64,000 bases of DNA from assembly GCA_964549655.1 (NCBI GenBank), contig CAZJXN010000004.1, positions 1-64,000 on the forward strand. The letters are read 5' to 3'. Every line of letters starts with the position of its first letter. The first letter of the stretch is position 1. The notes below the pieces were generated by a model. It was given only the letters and a program-made list of their open reading frames with translations. It was not told the origin of the DNA and made no database searches. Source of the stretch: JADJNW01 sp964549655 (lineage in GTDB: Bacteria; Bacteroidota; Bacteroidia; Chitinophagales; Saprospiraceae). Shown piece by piece: positions 41,367-49,649 of the stretch. The position numbers and the translations under genes are program-made.

Positions 41367-43985
41367 ATGAAAAAACATCTATTCCTATTCCTGACTTTTT
41401 CCTTTTTGATTGTAATTCAAGCAATTGCACAAGAGAAAATCTCCTTAAAAAAGCCGCTTACCTACTTTCTACCAGCTATTGAATACGATAAAAACGTGCC
41501 TACGCCGGAGCAATTCTTCGGTTTCCAACCCGGCGAGTGGCACTTGAGCCACGATTTGCAATATCAATACATGAAAGCACTGGCAGCGGCGGCTCCGCAG
41601 CGGATTAAACTGGTAGAATATGGTCGCTCGTACGAACATCGTCCGCTTGTCAATCTCTACATCACGTCTCCACAAAATCATCAAAATCTCGAAAATATTC
41701 GCACCCAACATTTGCTGCTGTCCGACCCGGCTCGTTCGGGGAGCGTAGATGTGAGCGGGATGCCAGCCGTGCTGTATCAGGGTTTTAGCATACATGGCAA
41801 TGAGCCGAGCGGTGGAAATGCTGCTCCGTTGGTGGCATACTATCTCGCTGCTGGAAAAGGCGCGGAGGTAGAAAAATTGTTGAATGACGTGGTGATTATT
41901 TTCGATCCGTGCTATAATCCCGACGGTTTTAATCGCTTTGCAAGTTGGGTCAATGAACATAAAAATAACAATTTGACTCCTGATGCCAACGACCGCGAAT
42001 ATTTGGAAGCCTGGCCCCGCGGACGCACGAATCATTACTGGTTTGACTTGAATCGAGATTGGCTCCCCGTACAACATCCTGAAAGTAAAGGACGTATTGC
42101 AACTTATCATAATTGGAAACCAAATGCACTCACCGACCACCATGAACAAGGCACGGATGCGACTTTTTTCTTCATGCCGGGCGTGCCTTCGCGTACTAAC
42201 CCGATTACGCCGCCGCGCAATCAGGAATTGACAGCTAAAATGGGCGAGTTTCACGCGGCTGCATTGGATAAGATTGGCTCGATGTATTTCACCAAAGAAA
42301 GTTATGATGATTTTTATTATGGCAAAGGCTCGACGTATCCTGATGCGAATGGCGCGATAGGTATTTTGTTTGAACAAGCCAGCTCTCGCGGACATTTGCA
42401 GGAGAGTGCCAATGGAATGTTATCTTTCCCGTTTACGATTCGTAATCAAGTCGTTACAGCCCTTTCCACACACAAAGCGATGGTAGAAATGCGCAAGGAT
42501 TTTTTGGATTATCAACGCCAATTTTACCAAACGGCTTTGACCGAAGCGCGTGGAAAAGGTATTCGCAGCTACGTATTTGGCGATCCGAAAGACCCGGCTC
42601 GCGTGAATCACTTCCTCGATATTTTATTGCAACACAAGATTGAAGTGTACGAATTGTCTAAAAATGCTTCCGGCAATGGACAAAATTTTGAACAAGGAAA
42701 AGCATACGTGGTGCCAACCGACCAAACACAATATCGCTTGATTCGCGGTATTTTTGAAACGCAAACCACCTTTACAGATAGTCTTTTTTACGATATTTCA
42801 AGCTGGACGTTGCCGATGGCTTTTAATCTGCCTTATGCAGGTGTGAATGATGCGGGTTTGAAAGGGAAACAAGTAGAATCAATGGCGGCGGTGCGTGGCG
42901 CGACCATTCAAGTGCAACGTAGTGAATACGCTTATTTATTACCTTGGGACAATTATTATGCACCGGCTGCTGCGAATCATCTGCTGCAAAACGGCGTGCG
43001 GCTCAAAGCAGGCACACAACGATTTGCATTAAATAATCAAGCGTATAGTGCCGGAACGGTGATGATTGCCGTTCAAAACCAAGAAAAAACCTCGGATGAA
43101 ATTTATCGTTTGGTGCAAGAAGCGACGAGTGCTTACAACGTATCATTTGTACCCGTTGGCACCAGTTTTACACCAGAAGGTATTGACTTAGGAAGTCGTT
43201 ATTTTGCATTATTAAAACAGCCGAAAATTTTATTAGTCGTGGGCGAAGGCGTGAATTCCAATGACATTGGCGAGGCGTGGCACTTATTGGATCAACGTTA
43301 CAATATTCCAGTTACAAAAGGCGAAGCAGCGGCATTGCCAAGAATGGAGTTGAATCGCTACAACGTGATTGTAATGGCGGATGGCAATTATAATGCCATT
43401 TCACAAGGTGGTGTAGATAATTTGAGAGATTGGATAACTGCTGGCGGTACACTCATTGCGATGCAAGGCGCCGTGCAATGGCTCAAAGGAAAAGGTCTGA
43501 GTGCCGTAGAATTCAAACGCGAAAAAGAAGACGAAAAAGCGGCACGCCGTACGTACGCACAATACGAGGAAGATGCAGGTTCCAATCAGTTACCGGGTTC
43601 TATTTTTGAAGTGCAGGTAGATTTGAGTCATCCGCTATTATTCGGATACCAGCAGGCGAAGATGCCCGTATTCCGACAAGGGAATTTATTTTTTGAACCA
43701 GCGAAAAATATTTATGCTACCCCATTGGTACACACCGCAAACCCTTTGATGAGTGGCTATGTCAATAAAAAAAGTTTGGAGTTAGTTAAAAATTCTGCCT
43801 TCGTAGTCGTCAGTGGAGTAGGCAGTGGCAAGGTGATTAATTTTGCAGATAATCCAAACTTTCGCGCGTTCTGGTTCGGTACGAATAAGTTATTTGCCAA
43901 TGCGATTTTCTTTGGGCATCTTATAAGTAATGGTACAATGGAGCGTCCTGCGCCGAATGCACCAGCAGCGGCGAGGAATGAATAA
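41367..43985 (+). CDS. Secreted M14-family zinc carboxypeptidase-like protein
   Basis: The 872-residue protein has a signal peptide ending at AIAQ (~residue 22). The M14 zinc motif is FSIHGNEPSGGNAA (HxxE), with DPCYNPDGFNRF and LTDHHEQGTDATFFFMPG supplying further active-site residues including the likely third ligand. After the peptidase domain a long region follows. It includes a class I amidotransferase-like fold (PKILLVVGEGVNSNDIGEAW, NVIVMADGNYN, WITAGGTLIAMQGA), a common add-on in large Bacteroidota M14 proteins. No sorting domain was recognised at the C-terminus. It probably degrades peptides in the periplasm or outside the cell. Confidence 0.88.
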   Translation: MKKHLFLFLTFSFLIVIQAIAQEKISLKKPLTYFLPAIEYDKNVPTPEQFFGFQPGEWHLSHDLQYQYMKALAAAAPQRIKLVEYGRSYEHRPLVNLYITSPQNHQNLENIRTQHLLLSDPARSGSVDVSGMPAVLYQGFSIHGNEPSGGNAAPLVAYYLAAGKGAEVEKLLNDVVIIFDPCYNPDGFNRFASWVNEHKNNNLTPDANDREYLEAWPRGRTNHYWFDLNRDWLPVQHPESKGRIATYHNWKPNALTDHHEQGTDATFFFMPGVPSRTNPITPPRNQELTAKMGEFHAAALDKIGSMYFTKESYDDFYYGKGSTYPDANGAIGILFEQASSRGHLQESANGMLSFPFTIRNQVVTALSTHKAMVEMRKDFLDYQRQFYQTALTEARGKGIRSYVFGDPKDPARVNHFLDILLQHKIEVYELSKNASGNGQNFEQGKAYVVPTDQTQYRLIRGIFETQTTFTDSLFYDISSWTLPMAFNLPYAGVNDAGLKGKQVESMAAVRGATIQVQRSEYAYLLPWDNYYAPAAANHLLQNGVRLKAGTQRFALNNQAYSAGTVMIAVQNQEKTSDEIYRLVQEATSAYNVSFVPVGTSFTPEGIDLGSRYFALLKQPKILLVVGEGVNSNDIGEAWHLLDQRYNIPVTKGEAAALPRMELNRYNVIVMADGNYNAISQGGVDNLRDWITAGGTLIAMQGAVQWLKGKGLSAVEFKREKEDEKAARRTYAQYEEDAGSNQLPGSIFEVQVDLSHPLLFGYQQAKMPVFRQGNLFFEPAKNIYATPLVHTANPLMSGYVNKKSLELVKNSAFVVVSGVGSGKVINFADNPNFRAFWFGTNKLFANAIFFGHLISNGTMERPAPNAPAAARNE

Positions 43986-44018
43986 TGAAAAATTAAAGAA
44001 TGAAAAAAACACTTCTTA

Positions 44019-44163
44019 CCCTTGTTACGCAATAGAACACGGATTTTCACCAAAGGTGAGCGGGTGCGACGGATGGTGGAGGGATTTTTCTCGTGCTGCG
44101 TGTAAAATCCGTCCACCATCCGTCGCATCAGTGGGCATCCGTGTTCTATTGCGCCGTAAGGGC
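44019..44163. repeat. Large nested inverted repeat between the M14 gene and a hypothetical gene
   Basis: Outer arms 44028-44044 and 44137-44153 match perfectly over 17 bp. Inner arms 44065-44080 and 44112-44127 match perfectly over 16 bp. CCCTT / AAGGG pairs extend the stem outward with small bulges. The arms share AACACGGAT and CGGATGGTGG words. Together they would fold into a cruciform or RNA hairpin of about 145 bases. Confidence 0.8.
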
Positions 44164-44245
44164 ATAGAAGTGTAGTTGAAATGTCCTGTGTTTAAAATTG
44201 CGAGTCGCAAAACTTTTTAGGTATCATAAGATGTAATAATAAGTG

Positions 44246-44286
44246 GGATTGAGAAACACGCAAAGTTTCCCAATCCTTTCTTATTT
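44246..44286 (+). terminator. Rho-independent-like terminator
   Basis: GGATTGAGAAAC (44246-44257) pairs with GTTTCCCAATCC (44265-44276) with one mismatch and is followed by a T-rich tract. It lies 260 bases after the M14 stop, beyond the large inverted repeat. Confidence 0.6.
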
Positions 44287-44360
44287 TTAATGCGTCTATC
44301 TGATAAACCGGATTTCGGTGACTGCCATTGACCCAAACCCCACTTACAATTGCCAAGTAT

Positions 44361-44867
44361 ATGTGGAGAAAACTACTCGCCTTTTTTTGTATTTTGCAAC
44401 TCGGAATCGCTTTGCAAGGGCAAAATATGTACAACACCATCGCCCGCGACACCATTATTGGCGTCCCTTCTTTTCCGAGCTCTACCTATTGGTTGGATGG
44501 TAAAAAGTTGAATCTTTCCGTGATGGATTTTTTTATGACAGATTATCCAGCGGCACACGACCAAATTCAATTGGCAATGCTGACAGACCAAGTAGCGATA
44601 GTTGGATACAGTGTGGGTGGGCTTTTCGAGCTGACCGGTTTATTGGTACATCGGCAAGACGCAGACTTGGGAAATGATTTGTTACAATTAGGTGGAATTG
44701 GGATTGGTTCAGGGATTGTCTTCCACATTTTTTCTGCTGCGTTCAAAAAAAAGTCGGTTCGGCTATACAATCAAGAAATTAAACAATTGTATAAAACGAA
44801 ACAGAAAGCAGGTTTGAAAGTGGATTTTGTTCCGAATGGGGTTCGATTAGGGTGGAGATTGGAGTAA
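44361..44867 (+). CDS. Exported hypothetical protein
   Basis: The ATG at 44361 (MWRKLLAFFCILQLGIALQGQ) gives a clear signal peptide and is preferred to the frame start at 44328. The mature protein is about 148 residues. It has a polar segment, a hydrophobic stretch (VAIVGYSVGGLFELTGLLV), another glycine-rich hydrophobic stretch (LLQLGGIGIGSGIVFHIFSAAF) and a basic C-terminal part (KQLYKTKQKAGLKVDFVPNGVRLGWRLE). The two hydrophobic parts may be membrane helices. No family was recognised. It stands alone in a repeat-rich region. Confidence 0.6.
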   Translation: MWRKLLAFFCILQLGIALQGQNMYNTIARDTIIGVPSFPSSTYWLDGKKLNLSVMDFFMTDYPAAHDQIQLAMLTDQVAIVGYSVGGLFELTGLLVHRQDADLGNDLLQLGGIGIGSGIVFHIFSAAFKKKSVRLYNQEIKQLYKTKQKAGLKVDFVPNGVRLGWRLE

Positions 44868-44904
44868 GGAGATATCAGATATCGTGTGTCAGATTACAGA
44901 CATT

Positions 44905-44940
44905 GAAAAAAAAAGCGGCATTCCTGATATAGAATACCGC
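44905..44940 (-). terminator. Rho-independent terminator, minus strand
   Basis: On the minus strand GCGGTATTC (44932-44940) pairs with GAATGCCGC (44915-44923), with one U-G pair and an 8-base loop, then a run of nine T (44906-44914). Confidence 0.75.
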
Positions 44941-45125
44941 TCAAGACAAGTTCGCAAAACAAAATTAGACCTTGATTCTAGAATTTATGGATTTTCTTGA
45001 TTTGGGAAACTGGTTCAAGTCTCCAGAATTGAACCAGTTATCAAAGTGTCTCCCGATGCTTACTATCTACATAAAAGGGTTTTGTTGCAGGGTAAGTAAC
45101 CCCGTATAATTATAAATAAAAATAT
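44905..45125 (-). ncRNA. Candidate minus-strand small RNA or long 3' UTR
   Basis: Read on the minus strand, the region has an 11-bp perfect hairpin (45029-45039 with 45008-45018). It ends in a terminator (44932-44940 with 44915-44923, one GU pair) followed by nine T. It shares TATGTAGATAG (45063-45073) with the candidate at 53.2 kb. Because the TonB receptor at 45187 ends just upstream, it may instead be that gene's 3' UTR. The rest of the 44868-45186 spacer is AT-rich without a gene. Confidence 0.3.
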
Positions 45126-45186
45126 TATAAATTATTGGTTGTCAACGCATCGAGCGAATGCCAACTGCCTACTTTCAACTGCCTAC

Positions 45187-47646
45187 TTACTGTCCTTGGT
45201 CGTCGCCCTGTTTCAAGTCATCATTGCGTTCCCCACGCTCATTGCGCTGCCGAAAATCCAGCTTGCCAAAGCGATAACTAAACGACACGCCGATGGAGCG
45301 AGCCGCGGTGGCACTCAAACTCCGTTGGTATAAAATAGGCGTTTCCAATATATTTTCAAATTTCAAATCTCTTGCAAAAGGCTGCGAGATATTCAAACCC
45401 AAACTGAACTTCTTACTAAATTCTTTCAACAAACCAAAACTCACCTGCGAGTAAGAAGCACGCGACCCTTGTAATGACTGGCGTGGCGCATTGTAAAAAC
45501 CAAACGCTTCTATTCTAAAACCCTTCGGCAGCGTCACCGTCGCATTCAAGTTGGCGTTCCATTGTACCGAAGTGCGACTCAAAGCGATACCATTCACCGT
45601 GCCTTCCGATTGATACGAGGAGACGTTGCCGCCGCCGCGCAGCATGAATTTTTCCTTGATGTTGATAGAAGTGTAAAGGCTGACACCCAGCGATTTGTTC
45701 GCGCCAATGTTGCGAAAAGAGGTAAGCGAGACCTGTTCATTCGTAATTTCCAAAAATTCTTCAATGATATCAGACGTGTAGCGATAGAAAACCGAGCCAT
45801 TCAAGGTGATGCCTTTGACGAACATACTATAATTTAAATCCAACTGATTGGTCTTTTCTGGTAGCACTTCTGGATTGCCCACGCGTTGCTCCAGCGAATT
45901 CTCTTGTTGAATGTACGGATTTACATAAAACAAACCCGGACGGCGAATGCGCTGGTTATACGAAAATTTCAGGGTAGAAAAGTTTTTAAAACTGCGGCTG
46001 ACGATAAAACTGGGTAAGAAATTGCCATACGAATTGGAAAAATTGGTAGCATCCGTTTTATAATCACCGGCAATATCCGTGTGTTCATAGCGCCCGCCGA
46101 CGATCATGCCATAATTTTTGCCCAATTTCATATTAAAAGACAAATAACCGGCGTACACATTTTGGTCGTAATAAAAAATATCCGAACGGCTGGGTACTTC
46201 CACAAAACTATTCCGGTCAAAATCAAAATTCTGATACGAAAAATCACTGTCAATCGAGCGCAACACGCCTTTCACGCCAGTTTCCATTTTCACAGCAGGA
46301 CTGAATGGATGGGTGTAATCCACTTGCGCGGTTATCTCTGCGTTTTTTCCATCATTGTCATTAAAATTGCGCACGCGAGGGGCACTGGCATTGCCGAATT
46401 GGTCAAATTCATTTTCCGAATTTTCTAAATCCGTATCTAATTCAAAACCAATTTCCAATTCTTGTTCCGGCCTTTTAAACGTGCGTTTGTAATCGGTATT
46501 CCAGTCAAAACCGCTTCGCAACGACTTAGAAGCACTCGTGAAACTGTACATTTGCGCGATACTATCCGCTGGATTCAAAAAAGTAACGTCCGTCAATTCG
46601 GTTTGATTTCTACCAAAACCGCGAAAATTAACCGAAGAACTAATGTTATTATAAGCATTTAAATCATAAAATAAGCCCAAACTGGCGCGTGGACCGTAAA
46701 ATGCGCTTTCGCCGCTGCCATTCTGCGTAAGCGTACTTTGGTCCAATTTATTCAATCGAAATTCTTCACTGTAGGAGGGACGATTCGGATTGTACCAACC
46801 GCTGCCGTTAAAATTTACTCCAAAACGCCCTCTTGTCAGATTCAAACTCAAACTACCGCGATTGGAGCGATTGCCCACACTACCGTTGACCGAACCCGTA
46901 AAACCCTGCGCACTTTGCTTTTTTGTAATGATGTTGATAATACCGCTGGAACCTTCGCCATCGTACTTCGCTGTCGGGCTGGTGATGACTTCCACGCTTT
47001 TTATTTGGTCTGCCGGAATGGATTTGAGCGCATCCGCTACATTCGAGGAAAACATGGTGGAAGGCTTGCCATTGATGAGAATTTGCACATTCGAGGAGCC
47101 ACGCAGCGACACATTTCCTTCCGCATCTACGGACAGGAGCGGTACTTTTTGCAACACATTCGAAGCGTCGCCGCCGATGGAAGTCACGTCTTTTTCAGCA
47201 TTATAAACCAGCTTGTCAATTCTATTTTCGACCACTGCCGCTTGTCCCGTTATTTCTACCTCCGCGAGTGTCGTGCTTTGAGAAGCAAGCAACACTTTAG
47301 GGAGTTCATAATCAGGCTTTTGTGGAGTAAGTGTTATGTTTTTAATCACTTTATTTTTATAACCAATGAACGAGATTTGAAGGTCGTAAGTACCTAATTT
47401 TACATTTTGCAATTTAAATTCGCCTTTTACATCCGTAATTGTTCCGTCTATTTGTTTATTTTGCTCCGGGCTAAAGAGCACAATCGTTGCAAATTCGACG
47501 GGATTATTGGTGGTAGAATCTATCAATATGCCCACTACTTTTCCAGTAATGGCAGGAGTGCCGCCACCACCGCCGCCGGGATATTGCGCAAAGGTTGGCG
47601 TAAAAAATACACTAACTAAAAGTAAAAGCAGATAAAGTGATTTCAT
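45187..47646 (-). CDS. TonB-dependent receptor of the outer-membrane beta-barrel (OMP_b-brl) family
   Basis: This 819-residue receptor has a signal peptide (MKSLYLLLLLVSVFFTPTFAQ) and a glycine run. A carboxypeptidase-regulatory-like domain follows (about 33-115; TDVKGEFKLQNVKLGTYDLQ). The plug spans about 130-240 (NVLQKVPLLSVDAEGNVSLRGSSNVQILINGKP, DQIKSVEVITSPTAKYDGEGSSGIINIITKK). The barrel has no typical siderophore signature. After the last barrel strand (GVSFSYRFGKLDF) comes a charged tail of about 20 residues (RQRNERGERNDDLKQGDD). The substrate is unknown; such receptors often import oligosaccharides, peptides or metal complexes. Confidence 0.88.
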   Translation of the reverse strand: MKSLYLLLLLVSVFFTPTFAQYPGGGGGGTPAITGKVVGILIDSTTNNPVEFATIVLFSPEQNKQIDGTITDVKGEFKLQNVKLGTYDLQISFIGYKNKVIKNITLTPQKPDYELPKVLLASQSTTLAEVEITGQAAVVENRIDKLVYNAEKDVTSIGGDASNVLQKVPLLSVDAEGNVSLRGSSNVQILINGKPSTMFSSNVADALKSIPADQIKSVEVITSPTAKYDGEGSSGIINIITKKQSAQGFTGSVNGSVGNRSNRGSLSLNLTRGRFGVNFNGSGWYNPNRPSYSEEFRLNKLDQSTLTQNGSGESAFYGPRASLGLFYDLNAYNNISSSVNFRGFGRNQTELTDVTFLNPADSIAQMYSFTSASKSLRSGFDWNTDYKRTFKRPEQELEIGFELDTDLENSENEFDQFGNASAPRVRNFNDNDGKNAEITAQVDYTHPFSPAVKMETGVKGVLRSIDSDFSYQNFDFDRNSFVEVPSRSDIFYYDQNVYAGYLSFNMKLGKNYGMIVGGRYEHTDIAGDYKTDATNFSNSYGNFLPSFIVSRSFKNFSTLKFSYNQRIRRPGLFYVNPYIQQENSLEQRVGNPEVLPEKTNQLDLNYSMFVKGITLNGSVFYRYTSDIIEEFLEITNEQVSLTSFRNIGANKSLGVSLYTSINIKEKFMLRGGGNVSSYQSEGTVNGIALSRTSVQWNANLNATVTLPKGFRIEAFGFYNAPRQSLQGSRASYSQVSFGLLKEFSKKFSLGLNISQPFARDLKFENILETPILYQRSLSATAARSIGVSFSYRFGKLDFRQRNERGERNDDLKQGDDQGQ

Positions 47647-47901
47647 AATAACAAGTTGTGGTGTTTCGATTTTCGGAAAGTCGGATATTTAAAAAATTGC
47701 CCATTTGACAAGTACGACCTACTAGTCTATCCAAGTGGCAAAAGGTTTAGGATATTCTTAACAATTTCTATAAAGGTTGGATATAAAGAAAAACAAGATA
47801 TTGACGTATCTTGTGAACGGATTGGAAATAAAAAAGTTAGCCATTGCGTTTGCCAACGTGTGACTTTTCGATTTGGCAGGCATTTAAAGAAGAGTGCATA
47901 A

Positions 47902-49137
47902 ATGAAGATCTCGGTAAAAATGGTAAAGCGACTACTGATTGTTACGGTGTTGGTGGTGTTCTGTTGCGTGTTGGCAAACAACAAGGCGTGGAGAGATGGC
48001 AATTGGCTCAAACTCCCCCAACGACACCAGACAGAAAAAAAATTAAGTCCAAAGCTACAAGAAGTGGCAGACCGCTACGAAGCCTACGTGAGCGCGGCGA
48101 TGGGTGCAGAAAATGTGCCCGGCGCGGCGGTAGCCATTATAAAAGACAGTACCATCATACTGCTCAAGGGCTTCGGCGTGAAGCGAGCCGGCTCTTTGGA
48201 CAGTGTAGATATTCATACGATATTTCGATTAGCTTCTTTGTCCAAAGGGTTTGCACCGATTCTCGCCGCGCAGTTAATTCAAGAAGGTTGTTTAAATTTG
48301 GATGATAAAGTAGTGAGTTATATGCCTTATCTGGCGCTTAAAACGCCTGAATTGACGCAAGGCATTACTATTCGGCACGTATTGAGTCACACCACCGGTT
48401 TGCCGCGCCATACTTATTCTAACCTATTGAATAGCGGCTTATATTACGAGCAGATTTTTATGAAATTGAAAAACGTGCGCCCCATACACGCGCCCGGAAC
48501 AGTTTACGATTATCAAAATGTGATTTATAGTTTCATCGGAGATGTGGTGCACGCCGCCACGGGCAAAAGTTATACGCGCCTGCTGAACGAACGTATTTTT
48601 AATCCGGCTGGAATGAGCGATGCTTCTGCTACTTTTAACGGTGCAATCGAGGCAAATAACATAGCCGCGCCGCACTGGTATTTCAAAAATAAAGGCTACG
48701 CACCGATTGATATTAGTCGCAATTATTATGAAGTAATTCCGGCTGCTGGTGTCAATGCCAGTATATATGATATGGCAAATTGGCTGCAAGTGTTGCTGGG
48801 CAATCGTCCAAATGTGGCTACCGAAGAACAGTTAGATTTAGTGTTCAAACCACAAATCGGCGTAAGCACTCGAGAAATGCGCGACTGGAACGGACAATTG
48901 AGTCAAGCGTGGTACGCCCTCGGCTGGCGCGTGCTGCACGTAGGCGACCGGAATGTGGTGTATCACGGCGGTTTTGTAAATGGTTTTCGCGCAGAAATTG
49001 CGTTTGACAGGAAAGAAAAAATTGGCATCGTCGTGTTGAGCAATGCCGTGAGCAGCTTTATCGGCGATAGTATGCCGCGCTTTTTTGATATTTATGACCA
49101 AGTGACGAAGCCTTCGTTGTTTAGCGCTGCGCGTTAG
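47902..49137 (+). CDS. Serine hydrolase, beta-lactamase/penicillin-binding-protein-like (class C type)
   Basis: The 411-residue protein has an N-terminal hydrophobic signal or anchor (MVKRLLIVTVLVVFCCVLA). The active-site SxxK is S112-L-S-K115 (FRLASLSKGF), the YxN-type motif is YDYQN (near residue 200) and the third motif is HGG (near residue 355). These define the serine beta-lactamase-like fold. Most such Bacteroidota proteins are esterases or D-aminopeptidase-like enzymes, not true resistance enzymes. An alternative start is the Met at residue 7. It is divergent from the TonB receptor gene at 45187. Confidence 0.88.
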   Translation: MKISVKMVKRLLIVTVLVVFCCVLANNKAWRDGNWLKLPQRHQTEKKLSPKLQEVADRYEAYVSAAMGAENVPGAAVAIIKDSTIILLKGFGVKRAGSLDSVDIHTIFRLASLSKGFAPILAAQLIQEGCLNLDDKVVSYMPYLALKTPELTQGITIRHVLSHTTGLPRHTYSNLLNSGLYYEQIFMKLKNVRPIHAPGTVYDYQNVIYSFIGDVVHAATGKSYTRLLNERIFNPAGMSDASATFNGAIEANNIAAPHWYFKNKGYAPIDISRNYYEVIPAAGVNASIYDMANWLQVLLGNRPNVATEEQLDLVFKPQIGVSTREMRDWNGQLSQAWYALGWRVLHVGDRNVVYHGGFVNGFRAEIAFDRKEKIGIVVLSNAVSSFIGDSMPRFFDIYDQVTKPSLFSAAR

Positions 49138-49154
49138 ACTGCTGACTTTCAATC

Positions 49155-49385
49155 CTAATCCTCCACATCCAAATCCTTCGGCACTTCCCGTTCCCGGCGT
49201 TCATCCGAATGTGGTTTATCAATCAATCGTTCCTCATCCGAGCGGTTCATGATGTTGACACCACACGTTTGCAAGCCAATAGAAACTAAAATAAAAATGC
49301 CCACGCCAATAAAAAAGAATTGGAGCGGATTTCTTCTTTTTGGAATATCCAAATCTGGTGGTGGAGCGGGTGCGCGTCTTGCCAT
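49155..49385 (-). CDS. Small single-pass membrane protein, 76 residues
   Basis: MARRAPAPPPDLDIPKRRNP is a proline/arginine-rich cytoplasmic start, followed by one helix (LQFFFIGVGIFILVSIGLQTCGV) and a highly charged tail (DEERLIDKPHSDERREREVP). The composition and layout look like a real membrane protein. No family or function was recognised. It converges with the serine hydrolase gene. The spacer behind it (49386-49649) holds ACTGCC-type words and no gene. Confidence 0.6.
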   Translation of the reverse strand: MARRAPAPPPDLDIPKRRNPLQFFFIGVGIFILVSIGLQTCGVNIMNRSDEERLIDKPHSDERREREVPKDLDVED

Positions 49386-49649
49386 GTTTTTTGGTTAAAT
49401 AAATTTTATAGATATATAAAGCACTGATAGTTAAGATGATTAGTACTAAAATAAAATTAAAACGACGTATTTAAATCTTTTTAAGATCATGTAAATCAAT
49501 TGATTATCAACTGCCAACTGCGTACAGGCGACTGCATACTGGTATAGGATAGCTTATGATTCGATTAGAATAGTCTTAAAAAATCATAAAAAAACATAAC
49601 TATCATAATAATCAGTGTCCTATTTTTTTTATTTGGCTACAACTCAATT

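Noticed and set aside
41469..42395. A 308-codon minus-strand frame inside the M14 peptidase gene
   Set aside because: It is the antisense shadow of a gene with a clear signal peptide and zinc motif.
44019..44163. Retron-like non-coding RNA
   Set aside because: The foldback looks structured, but no reverse transcriptase gene is nearby and the arms match dispersed genomic words.
47902..49137. Antibiotic-resistance beta-lactamase
   Set aside because: The SxxK, YxN and HGG motifs show the fold only; such proteins are very common in this phylum and usually are esterases or peptidases.
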